Shown piece by piece: positions 45,901 through 53,342 of a stretch of 64,000 nucleotides of DNA. The notes beneath the pieces are model-generated. The model was not told the origin of the DNA and made no database searches. It worked only from the letters and a program-made list of their open reading frames with translations. The stretch comes from Acidobacteriota bacterium (lineage in GTDB: Bacteria > Acidobacteriota > Terriglobia > Acidiferrales > UBA7541), in the NCBI GenBank assembly GCA_013289955.1, contig JABCYZ010000001.1:522565-586564 (forward strand), written 5' to 3'. Position 1 is the first letter of the stretch; each line of letters starts with the position of its first letter. The position numbers and the translations under genes are program-made.

Positions 45901-46113
45901 CTGTATCGCGAAACGGGCCAGTTTCCCCTGGCGCGTCAACACTTCGAGTTGGTTATGCGTTTCTATCCGGACTATGACCCTGTCATTTTCAGGTCTCTTG
46001 CCGGGGTGTACTTCGCTCTAGGAGATTCCCGCTCCGCAACTGCTACACTTCAGAAAGGTCTTCGGCTCTTCCCAGGTGACCCGGACTTGCAGAAGGCAGT
46101 GCTCGGCAATTGA
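42952..46113 (+). CDS. MFS-like membrane protein fused to aminopropyltransferase and TPR domains
   Basis: A 1053-residue protein. The first 480 residues hold about twelve transmembrane segments (SGAAGLIYQVAWGKALG at the start is typical of the fused spermidine-synthase family). Residues about 495-760 form a SAM-binding aminopropyltransferase-like domain: RVLVIGFGSGMTASAVARYP, DCVEIEPAVL, DLIISEPSNPW. The last 240 residues are TPR-like helices (SLVQGRFALTQNSFSDAKYF, PEAMHWLAIAEYRSGEN). Members occur near envelope genes. Which substrate is transferred is unknown. A ribosome site is not obvious. Confidence 0.87.
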   Translation: MKIESSSWGRVLGILACFFFSGAAGLIYQVAWGKALGLIFGHTVYAIATVLTVFMAGLAAGSAYISRWSERRAASLTLYAWIEFMVGATGALSLAGLVGVRSLYLAAYPSVTGLPLVLLGLRFFGAFVVLFLPTFLMGGTLPILVRVITRKSGELGIRLSQLYWVNTLGAVFGTLLSGFVLLPALGLRLTVASAVALNILAGLIAFRIAEEPGNARGAESSPAIGTSATADPQPPAFAFLLFLFAVVGSTALAYEIAWTRLLAITISSSTYAFTLMLATFLTGTVIGSASFQHFFKSSGRISFTTFSRTQTGTGIAALSSLILFHWIPAVIPPLLRATHQTFSGLVLAQFVTTALTVLPVAIIFGFNFPMVVVLLDRSARTNSGKSATVGSAYAANTVGAIVGSLLTGFWLVPRLGSFRVIAVAAAANLLLALALTLRSSERRVLPMAINLLCLLVAFVVGSSSFLYNRALLNLSAVLYGNSFQGHLTLGELAATNDLVFAEDGVNDSVAVFRSDNYVALRINGKVDASTGDARTQLLLGHLGAAFPPAPRRVLVIGFGSGMTASAVARYPDIESIDCVEIEPAVLRAAPFLEGLNRNVLSDPRVHVIFDDARNFLLTSHQKYDLIISEPSNPWIAGIATLFTDEYYAAVRRQLAPGGKFVQWLQAYALAPADLRMIFATLSPHFADVTLWRGAEPDLLLLGRTDAAPFQFARLRSLWQSQTLREDYASLDVHQPEGLVAYYLLDDAEVRELAKGSVLNTDDRTVLEYHAPQTVLAAGLFNANQELIARFRRGALPANFESSEIQHSLEYGALTALDLGDTANAANFLRALESQPESALHSLVQGRFALTQNSFSDAKYFLEVALKLDPDSPEAMHWLAIAEYRSGENTAARSEVDDILKRHPHFLPALTDEMDFAADRKDFRIALLAQLNRMSVMPDPPASEYCRLGAIWMKMSSLSEAEPILLRGTAKDPYSYDCHLALGELYRETGQFPLARQHFELVMRFYPDYDPVIFRSLAGVYFALGDSRSATATLQKGLRLFPGDPDLQKAVLGN

Positions 46114-46127
46114 TCCCGTCTTCAAAA

Positions 46128-46147
46128 GCCCTCCTAGAAAGGAGGGC
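46128..46147 (+). terminator. Hairpin after the MFS/aminopropyltransferase gene
   Basis: GCCCTCC, loop TAGAAA, GGAGGGC: a perfect 7-base stem 14 bases after the stop, between convergent genes. No T-tract follows, so termination strength is uncertain. Confidence 0.55.
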
Positions 46148-46178
46148 AACCGGCCGTGGAAGAAGCTGATTGTGAAGC

Positions 46179-46994
46179 CTATTTCCCTAGGGTGACCGTC
46201 CCATAGAGTGCTTTCAGCAGAATAGTGGCTCCGCCGATGGCGATAGCGACGCTGAGAAGCGTCCCAATCAAGAAATACTCCGCGAAGCGGACGGACTTGA
46301 GCTCCGGATAGCGTGCAATCGATTTCGCAGCAAGAATAAAGCCGGCCGTGGCGGGAGACTGCAGGAACAAAGCCGTTAATATGAGAAATCGTTCCAGCCA
46401 GCCGATATACAGGCCGGCGTTAATCACTTCCTCGTGTTCCTTTTTTGTTTGCCCCTCTTCCTTCCAAAGAGGCCCAATGAGCACACGAATGAAATAGCCG
46501 CCGCCAAAGATCACAAGAACATACACGACGCTCACCAAGAGAATGCTTTCCTCGAGGAATCGGATTCGGTGGAACCACCAGACAAACGCCTGGAGCGGGG
46601 GACGTACAAAAATAAAAACGGCTCCGATGACAGTAACGAGGTGGATGGCCTGATCGACCACGAACGTGCGGGCATTGTCGGGTATCCGATGAGATTTGGT
46701 CAGAATGAACTTGGTCCAGTCCAAGAGTAAATGAACGAGTGAGAGGGAAACGGCAAGCAACTGAAAAGACAAGGTCGGGAGTAGACGCGGGTCGGCCAGC
46801 GCGACGATCACCAGGACGGTGAGGTAGTGTGTAACCCCATGAATGAGGTAACCGCGCCATTCGCCGTGGTGCTTGTGAGAGACAATCCGAGTCGTCTGAA
46901 AAACGAAGTCAGTGAGGAGATGGGCCAGATATATCGCCAGAAAGAGGTCGTAGACTGGATGTATCATTTCGTGCAATAAATCGGTATTGTACAT
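46179..46994 (-). CDS. DUF3307 membrane protein
   Basis: A 271-residue membrane protein. The N-terminus (LFLAIYLAHLLTDFVFQT, then SHKHHGEWRGYLIHGVTHYL) and LLLDWTKFI are the DUF3307 signature. Several hydrophobic helices follow to the end. It is encoded 10 bases after the SatD-type gene, which is a known genomic association as I recall. The function is unknown. Confidence 0.85.
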   Translation of the reverse strand: MYNTDLLHEMIHPVYDLFLAIYLAHLLTDFVFQTTRIVSHKHHGEWRGYLIHGVTHYLTVLVIVALADPRLLPTLSFQLLAVSLSLVHLLLDWTKFILTKSHRIPDNARTFVVDQAIHLVTVIGAVFIFVRPPLQAFVWWFHRIRFLEESILLVSVVYVLVIFGGGYFIRVLIGPLWKEEGQTKKEHEEVINAGLYIGWLERFLILTALFLQSPATAGFILAAKSIARYPELKSVRFAEYFLIGTLLSVAIAIGGATILLKALYGTVTLGK

Positions 46995-47004
46995 TCTGAT
47001 GCAA

Positions 47005-47649
47005 TCATAAGAATGCGCGTCCGAGGACGTTTTCCATGACAGCCGCCGTGTGTTCGATCTGCCAGAAGTATCCTCGTTTTAGATTACGTGAAGCGGTCGA
47101 AATATCAATGGACAAAGCTTTGGCCGTGTAGTCGACACGATTCTTGCTCAAGTAGATGGCAATGGTCTCCCACTGTTTCACGCTAATTTGTCGAAGCAGG
47201 GTGTCATGGAGACCGTAGACCAAGTTGGCCATTTGGTCTAGTTCGGAGTTACAGGAACGAAAAGCGGTCAGCGTCGGATATTTTCTTGTTTCCTTGATTT
47301 GGTGGATGGCGGCTCGTGCGAATTCGAAAGCTTGACCGGCGATACGATTTACAGGGGGACGTAGGGGCCCGTGGATGGCCCCGATTCCGATTCCGATTCG
47401 CAACTGAAGGGGCTGTAGGCGCCTTCTGAGGTCCAGAATCAAATTGGGGATAGCGTCCACACGGGGTGCTATTGTCTGGAATTCATCTCCGGCCGTGACA
47501 GCGTAAGGAAGGCGGATGAGTCTGTCATCCAATTGCGCGATGCTGGCAATCCGAAGCTTCTCGTTCAGTGCGGAACGGAGGTGCGAGTGCGAGCGAGATT
47601 CGACCACATCTGCAATGAGGACGGCATGGGTGCGATTCCTGGATTGCAT
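47005..47649 (-). CDS. SatD-family protein with a C-terminal helix-turn-helix
   Basis: A 214-residue protein. The start HAVLIADVVESR and AGDEFQTIAPRVDAIP, IGIGIGAIHGPL are the SatD pattern, which resembles a nucleotide-cyclase-like fold. The last 60 residues (VKQWETIAIYLSKNRVDYTA, ALSIDISTASRNLKRG) look like a helix-turn-helix, so DNA binding is plausible. I use the ATG at 47649; an extension to 47715 reads through the upstream palindromes. It is co-transcribed with the DUF3307 gene. Confidence 0.82.
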   Translation of the reverse strand: MQSRNRTHAVLIADVVESRSHSHLRSALNEKLRIASIAQLDDRLIRLPYAVTAGDEFQTIAPRVDAIPNLILDLRRRLQPLQLRIGIGIGAIHGPLRPPVNRIAGQAFEFARAAIHQIKETRKYPTLTAFRSCNSELDQMANLVYGLHDTLLRQISVKQWETIAIYLSKNRVDYTAKALSIDISTASRNLKRGYFWQIEHTAAVMENVLGRAFL

Positions 47650-47658
47650 CTTTACGTA

Positions 47659-47689
47659 CAATAATAGGCTATTGTATCTAAATATACAA
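47659..47689. promoter_or_regulatory. Two overlapping inverted repeats upstream of satD
   Basis: CAATA-ATAGGC-TATTG at 47659-47674 and TTGTAT-CTAAAT-ATACAA at 47672-47689, both perfect. They lie 10 bases before the satD ATG, in an AT-rich island inside GC-rich DNA. This fits an operator, possibly bound by SatD itself. Confidence 0.5.
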
Positions 47690-48028
47690 GCGTTATTGTG
47701 ACTCGTTCGAGCCATGGGGGGCCGAGGCGGCCGTCGTAGCGCGCCAAGACTTTGTCGAAATGCCCAACACCGAGATCTGCCTGGCGCGCGCCGAGCCCTC
47801 CAAAGGGCCTATCGGCTCTTGCGCTCGGGCGGCCGGGGGCCGCTCGGACCAACGCGAGGATGCGCAAGTGTTGCCACGGGATCCTGTTTAGAGCTTACCG
47901 GGCACACTCCGGTCGGGCTCAAGTGTATCTTACGGACGTAGGCAAACGGAGGGATCGGTTGGCGGTGGGCGCGGCGCAGGGCGCGCTCCTGCGCGGCGTG
48001 CAACGAAAATCCGCGCGGTGTGGGCCTT
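47690..48028. other. Intergenic stretch without a recognisable gene
   Basis: About 339 GC-rich bases between the satD control region and the TPR remnant. Only short open frames with shadow-like composition are present. Confidence 0.5.
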
Positions 48029-48299
48029 CTACTTGGGCTTTTGTGTGGCGGCTGCTTTCTCCTTGGCGTGAGCGACTAGCGCGGCAAAGCGGGGATCGCC
48101 GTGGAGCGAGGTCAGGTCGGTATCGCTCTCGATGGCCAAATCGCCGAAAGGAGCGAGCCCGTGGTCAACGGCTTGCGCTAGAAGCGAAAACGCCTCATCG
48201 CGATGACCTTGGTGTGCGGCGGCGCAGCCGAGATTGTAGGCGGACAAGGCAGTATCAGGGTTATCCGGTCCAAGCCTACGGCGTTCCACATCGAGGACC
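48029..48299 (-). pseudogene. 3' remnant of a kinase-type TPR gene
   Basis: The frame reads VLDVERRRLGPDNPDTALSA, then YNLGCAAAHQGHRDEAFSLL, and ends in FAALVAHAKEKAAA. This is the C-terminal end typical of TPR-containing serine/threonine kinases, which in Acidobacteriota often lie just behind an ECF sigma gene. No start codon and no kinase domain precede it. It abuts the sigma remnant in another frame, so the pair arose by deletion. Confidence 0.7.
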
Positions 48300-48498
48300 C
48301 CTGTATTAACCGGAGGTACGCTTCGTTTACCAGAGCGGTGGCTTGTAAGGTGTGCCCGGCAGCTTCGTCCGACATGTAGCGCTGGGCGATGCGATGCAGC
48401 TCGTTGTAGACAAGCGGCATAAATGCCTCGAGAGCGCGAGAGTCACCTTGGCTCCAGGAGCGGAGAAGTTGTGTGATTTGATTCAGTTGCGAGTCCAC
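48300..48498 (-). pseudogene. 5' remnant of an ECF sigma factor gene
   Basis: From a GTG at 48498 (or ATG at 48537) the frame reads QITQLLRSWSQGDSRALEAF, then PLVYNELHRIAQRYMSDE and LVNEAYLRLIQ. This is the beginning of the ECF sigma family that goes with Ser/Thr kinases. It stops matching at 48300, where the TPR remnant begins in a different frame. Region sigma-4 is missing, so it is not functional. Confidence 0.75.
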
Positions 48499-48710
48499 GG
48501 TGTGGCCGTTGGAAGCGGAACACGCAAAGGCTAGCATTCCCAACGAGCATTTACTACCCCCTGAAGCAGAGATGGGCACACGCGGTCTGAATGGAAGGAG
48601 CTTGCAGCCCTCCGGCGAAGGAGGGCGGGGGTGCCTGCCCGGAAATATTTGCCAGGTGGTTACAGTTTTTGGCCGGGATTTCCGCCCTTGAAAGTGAGGA
48701 GGAAAATCCC

Positions 48711-50048
48711 ATGATACGAATAACTGGCTTGCAATCGACTCAATCCAAGGAAAGGCAATCCGAAGAACAAACGACAGAAAATCGGAAGGGCGGGAAGGGA
48801 GGTGCGGCGCGAGCAATCCGGTCCACTCTCGGCTATTTGCGATGGGCGACGCTGTCGCTATCGGGACTGTTCTTGGCGGCAAGTACGTTCGCACAGGCAC
48901 CCAAGCTGCTGTACAGCTACACGGGGGGGCCAGCGGTCGGCCCGGTGGTTGCCACTACGGCGCCCACTAGTCCATGCTGCCGTGCGGCGTACATTGTGAG
49001 CATGAGCCAAAAGGGGATCGGCGGCCCCGTTCAGCTGTATGCGTGGAATGATGCGGGAACCACGTTGGTGAACCTCGCTAAGGAAAATTGGAATCCTGGA
49101 AGCGGGAACGCCCTAGCCTACGGAATTGCCACCTTGGATGCCAACCGCGTTGTAGCTGCCTACGTGGATGAAACCAGTACGTTGTACCTCGGCGTATGGG
49201 CGGTGGGATATACGACACCGTCTGTCTTTTATTTGCAGGGTCAGAGCAGCATAACCGCGTCTGGGCCGCTGGGGCCTCTTGGCAGCCAAGGCGTGAGTGT
49301 CACCGCGCTCAGCTCATCAGAGGTCGCGACCGCAACGGAAGATCCGGCGGGCAACCTCCGTGTGCAAACATGGAACATTGATTCCTCTGGGTCGGTTACC
49401 CAACAGAGCACCGCGGTCGCCGGCTCGATCTTTTACCCGTATATCGTTGCCATCAACTCGAATCAAGTAGTTACTGCCGCGGACGCGCTGACGGGGGACA
49501 CACGAAAACTTATTGTCTGGAAGATGGACAGCGCCGGCGGAATCACACGGCAGGGGAGCCTGGGTATCTCCAATAGCGACAGCACTGCTCTGCTATCGGG
49601 AATTGCCCTTGCTCCTCTGGGCGGACTCCTGGGCAACTACGAGGTCATGACGGCCGAGCTAGCCATTATTAATGGCCAGACTCTTACGGAGGTCACGAGT
49701 TGGGAGATTTCCTCAAGCGGACAGGTCACCCTCGGGGCAAAGGGCACCGACATAGAGCAATCTGCCAGCGCCGTAGGGATCGCATGGACGCCAAACCTCA
49801 ATCCCTTCACGGCGACACTAAGCGCGGACAAAGAAGGATACACAGGAGGAATCATGGAAATGTGGAAATACAGTGGAGGGGTTTGGAGCGTGTTTGATTC
49901 AAACTATTTGAGCGGAAACCAGCCCAGTTCGTTTAGCACGGTCGGTGTGGCCGCCGAGGGAACGGACAGCAGTCGCGCTTACTTCGTCGTGGCGTATACC
50001 GGTGGTGCGGGGAACCTGAACGTGCAAGTGTGGTCCGCCCCGTTTTAA
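48711..50048 (+). CDS. Secreted beta-rich protein of unknown function
   Basis: A 445-residue protein. A polar N-terminus of about 50 residues precedes a hydrophobic segment (LRWATLSLSGLFLAASTFAQ), so it is probably exported with a long signal region. The mature part consists of repeated strand-like blocks (VQTWNIDSSGSVTQQ, LIVWKMDSAGGITRQG, VTSWEISSSGQVTLG, MWKYSGGVWSVFDS) that look like blades of a beta-propeller. I start at the ATG at 48711 with GAGGAGG upstream. Confidence 0.78.
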   Translation: MIRITGLQSTQSKERQSEEQTTENRKGGKGGAARAIRSTLGYLRWATLSLSGLFLAASTFAQAPKLLYSYTGGPAVGPVVATTAPTSPCCRAAYIVSMSQKGIGGPVQLYAWNDAGTTLVNLAKENWNPGSGNALAYGIATLDANRVVAAYVDETSTLYLGVWAVGYTTPSVFYLQGQSSITASGPLGPLGSQGVSVTALSSSEVATATEDPAGNLRVQTWNIDSSGSVTQQSTAVAGSIFYPYIVAINSNQVVTAADALTGDTRKLIVWKMDSAGGITRQGSLGISNSDSTALLSGIALAPLGGLLGNYEVMTAELAIINGQTLTEVTSWEISSSGQVTLGAKGTDIEQSASAVGIAWTPNLNPFTATLSADKEGYTGGIMEMWKYSGGVWSVFDSNYLSGNQPSSFSTVGVAAEGTDSSRAYFVVAYTGGAGNLNVQVWSAPF

Positions 50049-50093
50049 GGACTCACAGTTCCCAAGCGAACTGAAGTGCCGCCAGCAGAACGC

Positions 50094-50124
50094 GACTCCC
50101 TCCCCGGTTGACGAGGAGGGAGTC
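50094..50124 (+). terminator. Strong hairpin after the propeller-like gene
   Basis: GACTCCCTCC, an 11-base loop, GGAGGGAGTC: a perfect 10-base stem 45 bases after the stop, followed by GGTGTTTG. It is probably the transcription end, although the T-run is short. Confidence 0.65.
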
Positions 50125-50358
50125 GGTGTTTGATGGCAAGTCTGCAACCATTTCCGAGCAGGCCCTCAGCCGGCACCGACATCCCCAGACGTTTCCTCAA
50201 GATTGCTCCAAGGAAGAGTTGCGCGCGAACTGGCTTCGCGAGTGGACGCAAATCTCGTCCGGAAATCGGAGGAGTGAGTTCTGGTACCACCCCCTTTCAT
50301 CCCGGAGGACCAAGACAAGATCTTGTTTATTTCGAACCGCACCTTGCATCTCGCCACG

Positions 50359-50874
50359 CTAGGGGCCTGGCCATGCAAGTTTCGCTTTAAGCTCCTCAAA
50401 GGCGTTGAAGGCGATCGGACAGACAGCTACATTGTCAATCACGCCGATCAGGCGGGACGTGAATGCTGGTTGTTCTAGGTGGGGAAACGACTTGCAAACG
50501 TCTGGTCTATTCTCGTAAATGGAACACAACTTTCCGTTGAGCATCGGGCAGGGGGGATTTACGTTGCCTTCTGACATATATTGTTTCTGGAATGCTTCTA
50601 TCGACTGCCCAAGCGTTTTTGCAATAGCGTGTAGCTCAGTTTTCTTGAATTCGACCTGCAATGATCGGCAGCAATTTGCGCACTGCGTGCAGTCGATCAG
50701 GGCGAAATACTTCTGGCTCAAGATCTTGACAAGGCTATCGATGTCATCAGGGGCGTGCTGCTTTAGCCATGATCGGAATTCCCAGTTTTCGTCGTCGTGC
50801 TCTTGCGAAAGCCGCTGGATTTTTGACAGATCGATTTCAATTTTCGGAACCGTAAGCTGCTTCTGCAGTTTCAT
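50359..50874 (-). CDS. YkgJ-type cysteine-cluster protein
   Basis: A 171-residue protein. After a helical N-terminus, the metal-binding motif is CTQCANCCRSLQVEF, followed by CPMLNGKLCSIYENRPDVC and a last cysteine in VAVCPIAFNAF. Proteins of this type bind zinc or iron; a specific role is not established. The ATG at 50874 has AGGAGGTGA seven bases upstream, one of the best ribosome sites in the window. The longer in-frame extension to 51270 is not conserved-looking. Confidence 0.82.
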   Translation of the reverse strand: MKLQKQLTVPKIEIDLSKIQRLSQEHDDENWEFRSWLKQHAPDDIDSLVKILSQKYFALIDCTQCANCCRSLQVEFKKTELHAIAKTLGQSIEAFQKQYMSEGNVNPPCPMLNGKLCSIYENRPDVCKSFPHLEQPAFTSRLIGVIDNVAVCPIAFNAFEELKAKLAWPGP

Positions 50875-51202
50875 TCCGGTTTCACCTCCTGTGCATATGC
50901 AACCTTCAAGCAATTTTATCCGGATCGCTTGGTGACAAGGAAATAAATGCCAACAAAGGGCGCAGCGAAAGTCGCGAAGGCCCAGCATCAGGGTACTAGT
51001 CCGGTTTCGCGCGTTGTAGAGATCATCTGTCCGTCCGTTCATTATTCCGCTTGAGCCCTGGTAGCACGCGGTCACCGGAGAGGTGGGCAAAGACGGATTT
51101 AGTACGGAATCGCATAATGCTTTCCCACGCATGCTGCCCTCAGGCATCTTTCCGAAAGCGAAGGGAATCGAAGAAAACATCTGCAGGCTACCGGAGAAAA
51201 TC
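50875..51202. promoter_or_regulatory. Divergent spacer between the YkgJ-type gene and a secreted-protein gene
   Basis: About 328 bases. It must hold promoters for both directions, but I see no clear boxes or RNA structure. Confidence 0.4.
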
Positions 51203-51625
51203 ATGAATGCACGTCTCGCAGTCGGAATGCTGGCGTCGCTGGTCGTGACGGCGCGCTTGGCAGCAGGCACGAAGTGCGACCCTCTTCCCGTCCTTCAAAT
51301 CTCCGATGTACGCACCACTCTCATTGGCGATACTTTGAGGAAGGACCGGGTCATCGACGGCACCGCATCCATGGATTCCGCACCTTTGCTATTCACGGAA
51401 GTGCGCCTTCATTCTGGGAAGAAGCTGGTCCAACGCACGATCACCGATGCGCAGGGGCACTTTCTGCTCGAACTCAACAAACTTCCTCCAGGCCGGTACA
51501 CACTTTCGTTTGAAGGCATGGGCAGTTTTAACATCGAGGTGACGCCCCCGCGCTTCTCCCAGCGGTTTTACTACAATTTCAGTAGCCTTCACGGATGCCT
51601 CGGTTGGGGTGAAACTTCCGATTAG
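51203..51625 (+). CDS. Small secreted protein with a carboxypeptidase-regulatory-like fold
   Basis: A 140-residue protein. The signal peptide is MNARLAVGMLASLVVTARLA. The mature part has the Ig-like pattern LFTEVRLHSGKKLVQRTITD, AQGHFLLELNKLPPGRYTLS, which is typical of CarboxypepD_reg-like domains. Two cysteines (C25 and near the C-terminus) could pair. The ATG at 51203 has GGAGA upstream. Confidence 0.72.
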   Translation: MNARLAVGMLASLVVTARLAAGTKCDPLPVLQISDVRTTLIGDTLRKDRVIDGTASMDSAPLLFTEVRLHSGKKLVQRTITDAQGHFLLELNKLPPGRYTLSFEGMGSFNIEVTPPRFSQRFYYNFSSLHGCLGWGETSD

Positions 51626-51765
51626 CTTCGAGGTTCGGTCGGTCCACATCTAATCCGGGTTAACGCCCTTCCGGAGAAGCCGCCGACGAGGACACCACAG
51701 GCGTCCAGTCACAAGACACTGGCCGAGGGTCAGAATTTCCGTTCAGTTCTGTTCCTACTTATCTC

Positions 51766-52005
51766 TCAAGAAGCGGCGGCCTGCTTGGCTGCTTCGGCCT
51801 CGGTTGCCGCGCCGATGGGCTTGGCCGTAATTTCGAGACCATTCTTGTTCATATCGAATCTCTCCTTCCGGTCCAGGCCTTTGACAAATTCCCGTGTTGC
51901 TTTTCCGATAGCGACCGGAAGGCTCGACCCTTCCACCTTTACTATCGATTCCGCCGTTTCTTCATTTCGATCCCGATAGCGAAATTGCACCTCAAAAGTT
52001 TTCAT
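51766..52005 (-). CDS. Small protein of unknown function
   Basis: A 79-residue protein: FEVQFRYRDRNEETAESIVK, then an Ala/Arg helix and LEITAKPIGAATEAEAAKQA. The ribosome site GGGAGG lies eight bases before the ATG. No signal peptide is seen. The composition and strong ribosome site support a real gene, but the family is not recognised. Confidence 0.6.
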   Translation of the reverse strand: MKTFEVQFRYRDRNEETAESIVKVEGSSLPVAIGKATREFVKGLDRKERFDMNKNGLEITAKPIGAATEAEAAKQAAAS

Positions 52006-52085
52006 GCTCCAACCTCCCTTTTGTGACGACGTAAACAGAAATCGGTTTGCGCGCTCAGGGCCAAGACCAGTCTCAGAATTGACCT

Positions 52086-52370
52086 TTAGCTCCCAAGATG
52101 TTTTCGACTCGAAGCTCTCTTTCTGGAGCTCCTCGTTTTCAAGTGCTTGATCTCAGCCTTGAGCTTCTCGTTCTCTTTGGTCAACGCGTCGCGCGCAGCT
52201 GTCATTGTTTCGAGATCGTTTCCCACCTGGCCGGTCTCTTTCTGAAGTTCCGCCACCTGGGCTTTCAATTGTTCGTTCTCTTGCAGAGTTTTCGTGTCTT
52301 TGCATCCGGCCAAAGGCAAACTCAGCGCTGCTGCCATAGCAACCAGCACCGGAGTGTTTTTGCGCGTCAT
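52086..52370 (-). CDS. Small coiled-coil lipoprotein
   Basis: A 94-residue protein with a lipoprotein signal (VLVAMAAALSLPLAGC) and lipobox LAGC. The mature part is a heptad-type helix (ENEQLKAQVAELQKETGQVG, LTKENEKLKAEIKHLK) ending in a basic tail. It may brace the envelope as Lpp-like proteins do, but this is inferred. GAGGTGACGA precedes the ATG. Confidence 0.78.
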   Translation of the reverse strand: MTRKNTPVLVAMAAALSLPLAGCKDTKTLQENEQLKAQVAELQKETGQVGNDLETMTAARDALTKENEKLKAEIKHLKTRSSRKRASSRKHLGS

Positions 52371-52699
52371 TCGTCACCTCTGGCTGACGAGATTCTGAAT
52401 CGCGGCTGGAATAACCGAAAGCGGGTGAGGGGGGAACCACCGCTGGCAGCTAGGCCAGCGTAATGAAGTTTCTTAAGTCGCGCAAGTCTAATAGGCCGAT
52501 CACGAGAGAGCCGAAATTGACTCCTGTGCAGATGCCCGGTTGCGCCGGACTAATCAAGATTTACCAGGGGAATCTCCGGAAGCTATTTGGAAACTCAAGA
52601 TCCAGGCCTGAACTGTCGTTTTACATCTTTCAAGAACTCGCCAGCAGACGTCAGCAATGCTGGACGACGCAACCGACGACTCGCGATCTCTGGGGGTGA
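52371..52699. other. Intergenic stretch without a recognisable gene
   Basis: About 329 bases between the lipoprotein gene start and the MarR gene stop. A 78-codon frame on the plus strand has no ribosome site or protein-like composition. Confidence 0.45.
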
Positions 52700-53146
52700 T
52701 CAGGAAAGAGCGCGTAAATTGTTCCGGAGGCGATCTGAATCGCCATCGCGCAGAAGTGCCTCGACGGTGGTGTGGGTACTCCTCCAGACTGGAACGGCTC
52801 GTGCGAGCAACCTTCGCCCCTTTGCCGTCAGGGTCATTCGTCGGCCACGACCGTCCTCGGGGTCTGCCGTGATCTTGAGCAGACCGCGGCGCCGCAAGGG
52901 CTTGAGAGCGGCCGTCAAGGTAGTCCGATCCATCGCAAGTAGCAAGGCCACCGCCGCCATACCTGGCGGTTTCGGACGGTTCAGAGACATCAGCAGGGAG
53001 AATTGTCCGTTTGTCAGGCCGAGTGGGCGCAAGGCTTCGTCGAAGCGCCGGGCCAGCGCTCTTGCCGCTCGCTGTACGTGAAGGCAGAGACAGGAATCGC
53101 GGACTTGGAGGGTTGTCTCAAAGGTAGGGTTCACAACAATGCCCAT
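52700..53146 (-). CDS. MarR-family transcriptional regulator
   Basis: A 148-residue winged-helix protein. The N-terminal dimerisation helix, the DNA-binding part (LTNGQFSLLMSLNRPKPPGM, LLLAMDRTTLTAALKPLRRR) and the wing (DPEDGRGRRMTLTAKGRRLL) fit MarR. I start at the ATG at 53146; a TTG two codons earlier is less likely. It is divergent from the exported protein at 53343, with repeated GATATCAA boxes between them. Confidence 0.87.
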   Translation of the reverse strand: MGIVVNPTFETTLQVRDSCLCLHVQRAARALARRFDEALRPLGLTNGQFSLLMSLNRPKPPGMAAVALLLAMDRTTLTAALKPLRRRGLLKITADPEDGRGRRMTLTAKGRRLLARAVPVWRSTHTTVEALLRDGDSDRLRNNLRALS

Positions 53147-53160
53147 AGACAAATAATATG

Positions 53161-53212
53161 GATATCAAGGTATCTTGCCAAGAGGCCTCAGTGCATGGTA
53201 GGTTGATATCAA
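53161..53212. promoter_or_regulatory. Repeated GATATCAA boxes between marR and the divergent gene
   Basis: GATATCAA occurs at 53161-53168 and again at 53205-53212, where it is part of the perfect palindrome TTGATATCAA. The starts are 44 bases apart, about four helical turns. The position and symmetry fit a MarR operator. Confidence 0.5.
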
Positions 53213-53342
53213 TATATATTTCCAGGCGTCACGATTCCTTTTGAAGGGCAAAGTGCGGCGGTTACGGACGAAATGGCGTTGTTCGAGGAAAAGTAGGGTC
53301 ATCGCGCATCGGTGCCAATGGTCTTCAGAATCAGGAGAGGTC

